Shown here piece after piece: positions 55,882-64,000 of a stretch of DNA of 64,000 nt; the stretch's first letter is position 1, and every line of letters begins with the position of its first letter. Location of the stretch: contig CAVQBP010000003.1 of NCBI GenBank assembly GCA_963710745.1, positions 1 through 64,000 of the forward strand, in the 5' to 3' direction. The notes below the pieces were generated by a model. The model was given only the letters and a program-made list of their open reading frames with translations. It did not search any database and was not told the DNA's origin. Origin of the DNA: CAVQBP01 sp963710745. GTDB lineage: Bacteria > Bacteroidota > Ignavibacteria > Ignavibacteriales > Ignavibacteriaceae. The position numbers and the translations under genes are program-made.

Positions 55882-56705
55882 TATAAACCATTTCTAAACA
55901 TTTCAACAGCCATAATAATTAATATAATGCTGAAAACAATTTTTAAAATTTTTGATGATGTAAATTTCATAATTTTAGAGCCCAGAAATGCTCCAAACAG
56001 AACCCCAAGCATCACCGGCATCACAAGAGATGTATGAATATAACCATTCTTAAAGTATATACCGGCGCTTGCCACAGCAGTAACTCCAATCATAAAATTA
56101 CTCGTAGTAGCTGATACTTTGAACGGAATTTTCATTATCCTGTCCATCGCCAATACTTTTATTACACCGCCGCCGATTCCGAGTAATCCTGAAATTATTC
56201 CTGCAAAGCTGCAGACACCAAAACCGAAAGGGACTTTCTGTACTTTATATTCTTTGAGTCCTTTAAGAGTCGGATAATTCCCATGCAATTTAAATAACTT
56301 TGCATATTTATCTTCAGAAGTTAAACTCCCGTCTTCCTTTTTCATAAATAATGAAGAACCCGCAGAATAAAGAAGAATGAAGGCAAAAATTATATATATA
56401 ACATTTGCAGGAATAATACCGGCTAATGATGCCCCGATTATAGCTCCGATTGTGGTTGCGACTTCAAGAAACATTCCTATTCGTATATTGGAGTAACCTT
56501 CCTTAACATAGGCAGATGCAGCTCCGGAAGATGTACCGATTACAGCGATTAAGGAAGCTCCAGCGGCATAGTGAATGTCTACTCCGAATAAAATTGTAAG
56601 CATTGGAACAACAATTACCCCGCCTCCAAGTCCGGTTAATGAACCAAGAAAACCGGCAAAAAAAGATCCGACAAAAGCAAAGATTGAAAAAAAGAGATTA
56701 TCCAA
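55881..56705 (-). CDS. TauE/SafE family sulfite or sulfonate exporter
   Basis: 274 residues with about eight membrane helices. Family marks: FVGSFFAGFLGSLTGLGGGVIVVPMLT at the N-terminus and FAGIISGLLGIGGGVIKVLAMD in the second half, the two repeated gly-rich boxes of this family. It may export sulfite or sulfonate-like anions. It is followed by its usual partner DUF1634. The small soluble loop between helices contains LTSEDKYAKLFKLHG. Confidence 0.88.
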   Translation of the reverse strand: MDNLFFSIFAFVGSFFAGFLGSLTGLGGGVIVVPMLTILFGVDIHYAAGASLIAVIGTSSGAASAYVKEGYSNIRIGMFLEVATTIGAIIGASLAGIIPANVIYIIFAFILLYSAGSSLFMKKEDGSLTSEDKYAKLFKLHGNYPTLKGLKEYKVQKVPFGFGVCSFAGIISGLLGIGGGVIKVLAMDRIMKIPFKVSATTSNFMIGVTAVASAGIYFKNGYIHTSLVMPVMLGVLFGAFLGSKIMKFTSSKILKIVFSIILIIMAVEMFRNGL

Positions 56706-56751
56706 CTGAAGTATCTAAATTAATAATGTTATAAGCATCTTACTGAAACCG

Positions 56752-57525
56752 TTAAAACAGCAGCATCCATAATAAATAATCCAATATGAGAATTAAAGCA
56801 GCAGACATAACGAATGACCGAATTGTAGCTAATCCAACTCCTTCTGCACCGCCTTCTGTTCTAAATCCAATATGACAGCCTAACAATGCTGTTACACCTC
56901 CGAAAAAAACTGTTTTAACAAGCCCGGCAATTAAATCAGAAAAGACAAAAAATCTTTTAACTGACTGGAAAAAGACATCAAAAGAAACTCCCAAAAAATA
57001 GTTTGATACAATAAAAGCACCAAAAACAGCTATGGAGTTAGCAAAAATAACAAGAACAGGCATCATTAATATTGATGCCAGAAAACGGGGCATTGCAAGG
57101 TACCGGACAGGATTTATCGCCATTGTTTCCAAAGCATCAATTTGTTCAGTAACTTTCATTGTTCCCAGTTCGGCAGCAATTGAAGCTCCGACTCTTCCTG
57201 CAATTACAATACCTGTAAGAACCGGTCCCAGCTCGGTAATAATCGCCCTGCTTGTTGCACCGCCTAAAAATGACAAGGGGGCTAATCCTTTTAATTGGTA
57301 TGCTGCCTGCCAGGCTGCAACAGCACCTGTAAATATCGCAATAATTAAAACAAGAGGAAGTGAGTTAACCCCTATATGTTCCATCTGATAAAATATAATT
57401 TTTCTGCTTCTTGGAATTGAAGTAAAACTTTTAATAATTCCCCAGAATAGATTGGAAACCTGTCCAAATTCCTGGAAAAATTTAATTGTTTTACTGCCTA
57501 ATTTTCTTAAAAAATTTTCAAGCAA
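56752..57525 (-). CDS. mlaE: MlaE-family lipid ABC permease
   Basis: 257 residues, six membrane helices. MlaE family marks: QMEHIGVNSLPLVLIIAIFTGAVAAWQAAYQLKG, GPVLTGIVIAGRVGASIAAELGTMKVTEQIDALETMAINPVRYLAMPR, GAFIVSNYFLGV and GCHIGFRTEGGAEGVGLATIRSFV. It transports phospholipid between membranes. The usual ATPase (MlaF) and MlaD genes are not adjacent here, so partners may be elsewhere. It is the first of three same-strand genes. Confidence 0.9.
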   Translation of the reverse strand: MLENFLRKLGSKTIKFFQEFGQVSNLFWGIIKSFTSIPRSRKIIFYQMEHIGVNSLPLVLIIAIFTGAVAAWQAAYQLKGLAPLSFLGGATSRAIITELGPVLTGIVIAGRVGASIAAELGTMKVTEQIDALETMAINPVRYLAMPRFLASILMMPVLVIFANSIAVFGAFIVSNYFLGVSFDVFFQSVKRFFVFSDLIAGLVKTVFFGGVTALLGCHIGFRTEGGAEGVGLATIRSFVMSAALILILDYLLWMLLF

Positions 57526-57749
57526 TTTTATCCCGTTATTATTAGTAAGTATTCTGATATTTTATTGTATGATTTTTTAAATTTATATATTTTTATAATG
57601 TACATTTAAAAAATTTATCACATCGATAAAAATACTTACATTTTTTTAATATTTGAATGAGCTTACTTTAAAAAATGGTATAATTACTAAAATAATCCAC
57701 CTAACCCAAATTACAACTTTTTAACTGGAATTTGGAATTCTTTTTAGTT

Positions 57750-57810
57750 ATGCTTTACACCAGCATACTAAAATACACTACAGTGTACGGGCACAAAATG
57801 CCTGCTTTTT
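57750..57810 (+). promoter_or_regulatory. Hairpins before pckG
   Basis: ATGCT (57750-57754) pairs with AGCAT (57762-57766); TACACT/AGTGTA forms a second weak palindrome near 57774-57787; GGCA (57790-57793) pairs with TGCC (57799-57802), followed by TGCTTTTT. This could be an attenuator-like leader of pckG. The rest of the 333-base divergent gap is AT-rich. Confidence 0.3.
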
Positions 57811-57858
57811 AAGAGTGAAGTTCGGCTCATAAATTTTTTAATAATAAAAGGGATAATT

Positions 57859-59652
57859 ATGCCAACTACTATGACCAAAAACAGCCATTTACTTCAATGG
57901 GTGGACAGTATTACGGAAATGTGTCAGCCGGACAACGTTCATTGGTGTGACGGTTCAAATGAAGAATATAATAAATTAACTGAACTGCTGGTTAAAAAAG
58001 GGACTTTTGTTAAGCTTGATGAAAATAAGAGACCTAATAGTTTTGCAGCTCAATCTGATCCGGCTGATGTTGCAAGAGTTGAAGACAGAACATTTATATG
58101 TACCGGGAAAAAAGAAGAAGCCGGACCTACCAATAATTGGGAAGATCCGCAAAAAATGAAAGCAACTTTAAAAGGATTTTTTAAAGGATCTATGAAAGGA
58201 AGAACCTTGTATGTTATTCCTTTCAGCATGGGTCCGCTCGGTTCAAATATTTCACATATTGGTGTAGAAATAACAGATTCTGAATATGTAGTTTGTAATA
58301 TGCGAATTATGACAAGAATAGGTAAAGAAGTACTTCAAATTTTAGGCGATAAAGATTTTGTACATTGTCTTCATTCAGTCGGCTTACCATTAGAAAACGG
58401 GAAAGAAGATGTTCAATGGCCATGCAATCCCGATAACAAATATATAGTTCATTTTCCGGAGGAAAGAACAATATGGTCATACGGCAGCGGCTATGGCGGA
58501 AATGCTCTGCTGGGTAAAAAATGTTTTGCATTGAGAATTGCCTCATTTATGGCTAAGGAAGAAATGTGGCTGGCCGAACATATGCTGATACTGGCAATAA
58601 CAAATCCGGAAGGAAAGAAGAAATATATCGCCGGTGCCTTTCCAAGTGCGTGTGGAAAAACTAATCTTGCGATGCTGCAGCCTACTTTACCGGGCTGGAA
58701 AGTTGAAACAATCGGTGATGATATTGCGTGGATGAAAATTGGAGATGATGGAAGATTATATGCAATAAATCCCGAAGCCGGATTTTTTGGTGTTGCACCG
58801 GGGACATCCTATGAAACAAATCCAAATGCAATGTATACAATGGAGAAAAATTCTATCTTCACTAATGTAGCGTTGACACCGGATAATAATGTTTGGTGGG
58901 AAGGTATGACGGATAATATACCCAAAAAACTTAAAAACTGGCTGGGACACAAATGGACCCCTGAAAGCAAAGAAAAAGCAGCTCACCCGAATGCAAGGTA
59001 TAGCATTCCAGCAAGTCAGTGCCCCATAATTGATCCTGATTGGGAAAACCCGAAAGGTGTTCCGATCTCGGCTATATTATTCGGAGGAAGAAGAGAAGAT
59101 ACTGTTCCTTTGGTCTATCAGGCATTTAGCTGGCAGCATGGAACTTTTTTAGGTTCAATTGTTTCATCTGAAAGAACCGCTGCAGCAAACGGCTCTATTG
59201 GAAAGGTACGGCATGATCCTTTCGCAATGCTTCCCTTCTGCGGATACAATATGGGAGATTATTTTAAACATTGGCTTGAAATCGGTAATAAAACCGAAAT
59301 TGAAAAGCTTCCGAAAATATTTTTTGTTAATTGGTTTAGAAAAGATGAAAACGGTAATTTCTTCTGGCCAGGTTTCGGAGAAAATATAAGAGTCTTGAAA
59401 TGGATCTTTGAAAGAACCGAAAATTCAAATAATTCAGTCAAATCAGAAATCGGTTATCTTCCGGCTAAAGGATCCATAGATATTTCTGGCCTGGACATTT
59501 CAGAAAATGATATTGAAATGCTCTTTTCAATTCAAAAAGATAAATGGAAAGCTGAAGCAAAAGATATTGAAGAATATTTCATGATCTTCGGAGATAGATT
59601 CCCCCAGGGTTTGAAAGAAGAACTTGATAATCTTAAACAAAGACTGGAGTGA
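57859..59652 (+). CDS. pckG: Phosphoenolpyruvate carboxykinase (GTP)
   Basis: Converts oxaloacetate and GTP to phosphoenolpyruvate; cytosolic, Mn2+-dependent. 597 residues, standard length for the GTP form. Motifs: the P-loop GAFPSACGKTNLAML with the reactive Cys, VETIGDDIAWMKIGDDG metal-binding region, NPEAGFFGVAPGTSYETNP, and SAILFGGRREDTVPLVYQAF. The ATP-type enzyme has a different sequence, so the GTP assignment is sure. ATG preceded by AAAGGGATAATT. Confidence 0.97.
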   Translation: MPTTMTKNSHLLQWVDSITEMCQPDNVHWCDGSNEEYNKLTELLVKKGTFVKLDENKRPNSFAAQSDPADVARVEDRTFICTGKKEEAGPTNNWEDPQKMKATLKGFFKGSMKGRTLYVIPFSMGPLGSNISHIGVEITDSEYVVCNMRIMTRIGKEVLQILGDKDFVHCLHSVGLPLENGKEDVQWPCNPDNKYIVHFPEERTIWSYGSGYGGNALLGKKCFALRIASFMAKEEMWLAEHMLILAITNPEGKKKYIAGAFPSACGKTNLAMLQPTLPGWKVETIGDDIAWMKIGDDGRLYAINPEAGFFGVAPGTSYETNPNAMYTMEKNSIFTNVALTPDNNVWWEGMTDNIPKKLKNWLGHKWTPESKEKAAHPNARYSIPASQCPIIDPDWENPKGVPISAILFGGRREDTVPLVYQAFSWQHGTFLGSIVSSERTAAANGSIGKVRHDPFAMLPFCGYNMGDYFKHWLEIGNKTEIEKLPKIFFVNWFRKDENGNFFWPGFGENIRVLKWIFERTENSNNSVKSEIGYLPAKGSIDISGLDISENDIEMLFSIQKDKWKAEAKDIEEYFMIFGDRFPQGLKEELDNLKQRLE

Positions 59653-59697
59653 TACACGATAAATCACCGAAATCGGAGAATCAAGTATCCTGTATAT

Positions 59698-61770
59698 TCA
59701 TAAAATTTCCAACAACTGTGCTGCATTACTAACCGGCATGTTGCACTTATAATCTTCACAGATATATACTGCAGTTTGATTATCTTGAGGAGAATATTCT
59801 CTAAGCAAGGGAGAAATAATTTCCATTTGATCTTTCTGCCTGGAATTAAAAATAATTATTTTATTAGGAATATATTTTTCATTTATAGCTCTTAGCATCT
59901 CTTTTGTATCCTGAGAATTTTTTTCCCCTGAAACAATAATTTCTTTTGATGGACCGAGTGCAAAATCCAGCGCAGATAATGCCTGCGTAAAAGCCTGAGG
60001 GGAATTTTCAATCATTACAGAAAAAGTTTTGGTTATTAAAGATGCTTTCTTTTCATAATCTGAATTACCCGTAATTCTGCCAATTCTTAACAGGTTTAAT
60101 ATTGCAACCGAATTCCCTGAAGGAACTGCACCATCATAAATTTCCTTTTGTCTGATCAGCAGTTTTTCACCATCAGAAGGAGTGAAATAAAAACCGCCAT
60201 CTTTTTCATCCCAGAAATATTTTATAAAATCACTGTTCAAATCAATTGCTGTTTTTAAATAGCTTGAATTAAAACCTGCCTCATAAAGATCAAGTAAACC
60301 CTGTACAAAAAAAACATAATCATCCGCATTGGCAAGGATAGAAGATTCGCCGTCCTTAAACCTGTGGAGCAGCCTTCCGTCAGCATTTAACAAATTTTTA
60401 ATAATAAAATGAACAGCTTTTTCGGCTGCAAGATAGTATTCGTTTTCCTCAAAAACCTGAGCAGCCTTTGACAATGCGGAAATCATAAGGCCGTTCCAAT
60501 CCGCAAGTATTTTTGTATCCTTAAACGGATGAATTCTTTTTTCCCGGGCAGTAAATAATTTATCTCTCAGAATATCCGATTTTTCATTTAATATTTTTTC
60601 ATCAATATTCAATTCATCTGCAATTAAATTTAAATCTTTAGTAAGATGAAGAATATTCGTCCCGGTATTTTTTTCATGCACAGGATCAAACCAGTTCCCC
60701 TCCTCACCAATATTAAAGAGATTTTGAACCAGGATTAAATCTTCTCCTGATAGAATACTCTTAATTTCTTCATTTGTCCAAAGATAGAATTTTCCTTCTT
60801 CTCCTTCACTGTCAGCATCTTCCGCAGAATAAAATCCCCCTTCAGCTGATGTCATATCTCTCAAGACATAATTTAATATTTCCTCAGCACTATCCTTATA
60901 AAATTCTTTTTTTGCAGCCTGGAACGTTTCAATATATACATTAACCAAAAGTGCCTGATCATAAATCATTTTTTCAAAATGCGGTACAAGCCATATTTTA
61001 TCCGTTGAATACCTGTGAAAACCAAACCCGATGTGATCATATATTCCCCCCTTATACATACCCCTCAGAGTTTTTTCAACCATCTGCAGAGCTTTTTTTG
61101 AATTTTTTCTATTCCAGTATCTTAAAAGAAATAAAAGATTATGCGGGGTTGGAAATTTCGGAGAAGTTCCAAATCCCCCGTTTTCAATATCAAACTGGTT
61201 TGAAAAGTAATCAAATGCTTTATCTAAAACATTTTCATTAATTTCTTTTACTGATTGTTCAGTTAAGGATGAATTTAAAGCTGAAGAGATTTCATTTACA
61301 GATTTTAATATTTCTTCTCTTTTATTTTTCCACACTTTATAAATACCGGGAATAAGACTTAACATTCCCATTCTCCCAAACCTATCTTCTTTAGGAAAAT
61401 AGGTTCCTGCGTAAAACGGTTTTTTATCAGGAGTCATTATAATTGTTAAAGGCCATCCCCCGCTGCCCGTAATCATCTGGCAAACTAACATATAAATTCC
61501 ATCTATATCAGGTCTCTCTTCTCTATCCACTTTTATTGATACATAATATTGATTCATTAACCCTGCTACTTCATCATTTTCAAACGATTCTTTTTCCATC
61601 ACATGACACCAGTGACAGGTTGAATAACCGATAGAAAGAAATACAGGTTTGTCTTCATTTCTTGCTTTATCAAATGCTTCTTCTCCCCATGGATACCAGT
61701 CAACAGGATTATAAGCATGCTGAAGAAGGTAAGGGCTTTTTTCTTTAATTAATCTATTAGGTTTTTTCAT
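59698..61770 (-). CDS. yyaL: YyaL/DUF255 thioredoxin-domain protein (spermatogenesis-associated 20 type)
   Basis: 690 residues. N-terminal thioredoxin-like domain with KSPYLLQHAYNPVDWYPWGEEAFDKAR and the redox site STCHWCHVMEKESFEND, followed by an N-acylglucosamine-2-epimerase-like (alpha/alpha) barrel: YDHIGFGFHRYSTDKIWLVPHFEKMIYDQALL, YSAEDADSEGEEGKFYLW, ILADWNGLMISALSKAA. The family is conserved in all kingdoms but its substrate is unknown. Normal full length. It is convergent with pckG, 45 bases away. Confidence 0.92.
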   Translation of the reverse strand: MKKPNRLIKEKSPYLLQHAYNPVDWYPWGEEAFDKARNEDKPVFLSIGYSTCHWCHVMEKESFENDEVAGLMNQYYVSIKVDREERPDIDGIYMLVCQMITGSGGWPLTIIMTPDKKPFYAGTYFPKEDRFGRMGMLSLIPGIYKVWKNKREEILKSVNEISSALNSSLTEQSVKEINENVLDKAFDYFSNQFDIENGGFGTSPKFPTPHNLLFLLRYWNRKNSKKALQMVEKTLRGMYKGGIYDHIGFGFHRYSTDKIWLVPHFEKMIYDQALLVNVYIETFQAAKKEFYKDSAEEILNYVLRDMTSAEGGFYSAEDADSEGEEGKFYLWTNEEIKSILSGEDLILVQNLFNIGEEGNWFDPVHEKNTGTNILHLTKDLNLIADELNIDEKILNEKSDILRDKLFTAREKRIHPFKDTKILADWNGLMISALSKAAQVFEENEYYLAAEKAVHFIIKNLLNADGRLLHRFKDGESSILANADDYVFFVQGLLDLYEAGFNSSYLKTAIDLNSDFIKYFWDEKDGGFYFTPSDGEKLLIRQKEIYDGAVPSGNSVAILNLLRIGRITGNSDYEKKASLITKTFSVMIENSPQAFTQALSALDFALGPSKEIIVSGEKNSQDTKEMLRAINEKYIPNKIIIFNSRQKDQMEIISPLLREYSPQDNQTAVYICEDYKCNMPVSNAAQLLEIL

Positions 61771-61979
61771 TTTTTATTTCCGAAAATCCTTATTTTTTGG
61801 TAATATTACAAATTTTTATAATAACAATTTAGAATTCAAATAGCCAATAATCTTATTTTTTAATTTTTAATTTTTAATTTATAAATGCTGCTTTGTCTGA
61901 TATTTAATAATATCATTGTAATTCCTTATTTTTACATCACAATTTGTTAAGATTATTGAATAATTAAAACCGGATTATA

Positions 61980-62399
61980 ATGACTAAACCTCAAATATGG
62001 GTAGCAGCTTTTTTAGCTTTATTTGTTCTTCTTTTTTTGTTAGAAAGAGCAACAGAAAAAAATAATAACGAAAATGTTCAGGCAGTTAATAACCCTGTAC
62101 CTCAAACAGGAATGGCATCTGCAAATGCAACAGCTCCTGAATTAATAAGCAGATTAGGATGTGTAAATTGTCATGGGACTGATCTTAACGGTACACAGAT
62201 GGGACCGAATTTGAAAAACATTTCACAATACTGGAGCAGGGATAAATTAATAAATTATCTCAGGAACCCATCTTCCTTTATGTCTTCAGCACGCTTCAAA
62301 GAATACCAGGAACAATTTCCAAATACAATAATGCCTTCGTTCGGGAATATTGATGTAAAAGAATTGGGGAAAATTGCTGATTACTTACTGAAGAAGTGA
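61980..62399 (+). CDS. Membrane-anchored c-type cytochrome
   Basis: 139 residues. An uncleaved N-terminal helix (WVAAFLALFVLLFLLE) anchors it to the inner membrane, then a linker rich in Asn, Thr and Ala, then a cytochrome c domain with CVNCH (heme Cys61, Cys64, His65), LNGTQMGPNLKNIS, and the distal Met in NTIMPSFGNID. It carries electrons, likely to a terminal oxidase, but no partner is adjacent. Confidence 0.88.
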   Translation: MTKPQIWVAAFLALFVLLFLLERATEKNNNENVQAVNNPVPQTGMASANATAPELISRLGCVNCHGTDLNGTQMGPNLKNISQYWSRDKLINYLRNPSSFMSSARFKEYQEQFPNTIMPSFGNIDVKELGKIADYLLKK

Positions 62400-62424
62400 A
62401 TTTATTAATGTGTGTACAAAGCAC

Positions 62425-62452
62425 GTAGAGACGTTCTGAAGAACGCCTCTAC
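62425..62452. repeat. GTAGAGAC palindrome between convergent genes
   Basis: GTAGAGACGTTCT pairs with AGAACGCCTCTAC across a 2-base centre (62425-62452), one mismatch. A dispersed type common in Bacteroidota; here it probably serves as a bidirectional terminator for the cytochrome c and FBP aldolase genes. Confidence 0.7.
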
Positions 62453-62466
62453 AAAGCAATAATTGG

Positions 62467-63513
62467 TTAAGCTATTGTAACATCCTTATCAAGATAAACA
62501 TCCTGAATAGTATTAAGAAGCTTAACGCCTTCTTCCATAGGTCTCTGGAAAGCTTTTCTTCCCGATATTAATCCCATGCCGCCGGCACGTTTATTAATAA
62601 CAGCAGTTTTTGCAGCTTCGGCAAAATCGTTTTCGCCTGAAGCCCCGCCGCTGTTAATTAATCCGGCTCTTCCCATATAATTGTTTATTACCTGATAACG
62701 GCAAAGATCAATCGGATGATCGGTAGTTAAATCGGAATATACTTTTTTGTTTGTTTTGCCGAATTTAATGGCATTAAATCCGCCATTATTTTCGGGCAGC
62801 TTTTGTTTAATTATATCAGCCTCTATTGTAACACCAAGATGATTAGCTTGCCCCGTTAAATCGGCTGCAACATGGTAATCTTTATCTTTTTTGAATTCCG
62901 GGTTTCTTAAATAGCACCATAAGATAGTTGCAAGACCTAATTCATGAGCATACTGGAAAGCCTGGCTAACTTCAATAATCTGTCTGCTGCTTTCTTCCGA
63001 ACCAAAATAAATTGTAGCGCCAACTGCGGCAGCGCCCATATCATAAGCCTGCTCAACACTTGCAAACATAATCTGATCAAATTTATTAGGATAAGTTAAA
63101 AGTTCATTATGATTAAATTTCATAATAAAAGGTATCTTATGAGCGTACTTTCTTGAGTTCATTCCTAAAACACCCAGAGTTGATGCAACTGCGTTACAAC
63201 CGCCTTCAATTGCTAACTTGACAATATTTTCAGGATCAAAATATTGCGGGTTTGGTGCAAAAGAAGCTCCTGCTGTATGCTCAATTCCCTGATCTACCGG
63301 AAGAATTGAAAGGTAGCCGCTGCCGGCTAATCTTCCCGAAGAATAAATCCATTGCAGGTTTTTTAATACATTTATATTTCTGTCGGTTTGTGCAAATATT
63401 CTATCTACAAAATCCGGTCCCGGAAGATGTAGCTGCTCTTTAGGAAACTTAGCTTTATAAGTTAAAAGCGAATCAGCATCCTTTCCAAGTAATTCTTGAA
63501 TTTTTTTAGACAT
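62467..63513 (-). CDS. fbaB: Class I fructose-bisphosphate aldolase (DhnA/FbaB type)
   Basis: Splits fructose 1,6-bisphosphate into two triose phosphates by a Schiff-base mechanism. 348 residues, the DhnA family length. Motifs: LSILPVDQGIEHTAGASFAPNP, VKLAIEGGCNAVASTLGVLG, HKIPFIMKFNHNELLTYPN, GAAAVGATIYFGSEESSRQI, LINSGGASGENDFAEA and GGMGLISGRKAFQRP, the phosphate loops. Exact Schiff-base Lys not assigned. It is the main glycolytic aldolase candidate of this window, pairing with enolase upstream. Confidence 0.92.
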   Translation of the reverse strand: MSKKIQELLGKDADSLLTYKAKFPKEQLHLPGPDFVDRIFAQTDRNINVLKNLQWIYSSGRLAGSGYLSILPVDQGIEHTAGASFAPNPQYFDPENIVKLAIEGGCNAVASTLGVLGMNSRKYAHKIPFIMKFNHNELLTYPNKFDQIMFASVEQAYDMGAAAVGATIYFGSEESSRQIIEVSQAFQYAHELGLATILWCYLRNPEFKKDKDYHVAADLTGQANHLGVTIEADIIKQKLPENNGGFNAIKFGKTNKKVYSDLTTDHPIDLCRYQVINNYMGRAGLINSGGASGENDFAEAAKTAVINKRAGGMGLISGRKAFQRPMEEGVKLLNTIQDVYLDKDVTIA

Positions 63514-63710
63514 TTCTACTCCATTTCAGTTTTATTTAGGAATCAGTTCCAATTAGATTTAAAAAAATCAAATTCAAATCTTAAAAATAATAGTTAATCA
63601 CCTGTGATTCAATTTAAAAAGCATTAATATTTTTAAAATTATTCAATCGGCAATTATAACTATGCCAGACCCCGCTTAAAAATGAATACAGGGCTTTATT
63701 TTATGAATAA

Positions 63711-64000
63711 TTATTTATTGTGGGGAAATAAGCTGATTAAATTCTTTATTAATTTGAAAATGCTTACGGCATGGTACCTGGAATTCTCGATAAACAGTCT
63801 TCCTGTATCCATTCCGCCGCAAACTACGCCGGCTAAAAATATTCCCTCTTTGTTAGTTTCAAATGTATCCGGATTGTAGCAGGGCAATTTGTCATTTGGA
63901 GAAATTTCAATTCCAATCTTTTTCAGGAATTCAAAGTCAGAATGATAACCGGTCATTGCAAAGACAAAATCATTTGGAATTGTAATTAATCCGTCAGGTG
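63711..64000 (-). CDS. YpdA-type FAD-dependent (bacillithiol) disulfide reductase, C-terminal part, 5' end outside window
   Basis: The frame is open to the window edge; about 96 residues are visible, ending at 63711. ITIPNDFVFAMTGYHSDFEFL and the FAD-binding tail (TNKEGIFLAGVVCGGMDTGRLFIENSRYHA) match the C-terminus of YpdA/thioredoxin-reductase-like flavoproteins. YpdA reduces bacillithiol disulfide; whether this organism makes bacillithiol is not known from this window. Partial gene. Confidence 0.75.
   Translation of the reverse strand, partial: PDGLITIPNDFVFAMTGYHSDFEFLKKIGIEISPNDKLPCYNPDTFETNKEGIFLAGVVCGGMDTGRLFIENSRYHAVSIFKLIKNLISLFPHNK

Noticed and set aside
55495..57525. MlaE with TauE and DUF1634 as one functional transport system
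   Set aside because: Families are unrelated and no Mla partner genes are adjacent; the gap of 46 bases alone is weak support.

Overview
The window looks like chromosome from an AT-rich, non-photosynthetic, plant-polysaccharide-degrading member of the Bacteroidota/Chlorobiota/Ignavibacteriota group, most like Ignavibacteria (Melioribacter/Ignavibacterium type). The evidence is a secreted protein with a type IX secretion C-terminal sorting domain containing NYPNPFNP, a SusC-like TonB receptor with a carboxypeptidase-regulatory N-terminus, Bacteroidota-type dispersed palindromes, and a GTP-dependent PEP carboxykinase. The taxonomic call is inference; no rRNA or tRNA gene was seen.

Layout. 1-3.6 kb: a two-component locus (histidine kinase plus two response regulators, each ending in a glycine-cleavage-H-like domain) carrying about ten single-base frameshifts, unlike the rest of the window. 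3.6-4.7 kb: non-coding, with dispersed repeats and a probable regulatory region. 4.7-9.9 kb: TonB receptor and a large T9SS-exported protein. 10.2-17.0 kb: a PpiC-like lipoprotein gene broken by a 598-bp-period tandem duplication, a membrane spermidine-synthase-like protein and an SGNH-hydrolase/TPR membrane protein. 17.3-22.4 kb: secreted polysaccharide deacetylase, GH9 and GH51 enzymes. 22.9-33.0 kb: XylR-like regulator, then a same-strand L-arabinose operon (mutarotase, Na+/sugar symporter, AraB, AraD, AraA, HAD phosphatase, polyol dehydrogenase). 33-37.5 kb: Rieske protein, lipoprotein, a small TPR/receiver/TPR/membrane cluster and an OmpA-type porin. 37.9-40.7 kb: enolase, EamA exporter, macrodomain protein. 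40.9-51.1 kb: minus-strand glucan/mannan disaccharide cluster (GH9, GH94, GH130, GPH symporter, beta-propeller protein, DeoC), interrupted by a small inverted-repeat-flanked four-helix-bundle element. 51.3-64 kb: mostly housekeeping genes (receiver protein, IlvE, APC-type transporter with cytosolic regulatory domains, TauE/SafE plus DUF1634, MlaE permease, PckG, YyaL-type thioredoxin protein, cytochrome c, class I FBP aldolase, and a partial flavin reductase).

How it fits together. Secreted GH9, GH51 and CE4 enzymes release cello-oligosaccharides and arabinose from plant cell wall. The TonB receptor probably imports oligomers across the outer membrane. Arabinose is taken up by the symporter and converted by AraA-AraB-AraD to xylulose 5-phosphate. 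Cellobiose or mannosyl-glucose is imported by the GPH carrier and split by phosphorolysis (GH94, GH130). Enolase, FBP aldolase and PEPCK provide central carbon flow. A recurring 14-bp motif (CGCAAAATGGTTAA and variants) lies before the TonB receptor, between GH51 and the regulator, and before the arabinose operon, in some places as direct repeats 21-22 bp apart. This predicts a small XylR-type regulon joining these units.

Most worth checking: the sensor kinase and GcvH-domain response regulators, the frameshift cluster at the window start, the 598-bp duplication, the predicted XylR regulon, and the inverted-repeat-flanked four-helix-bundle element.
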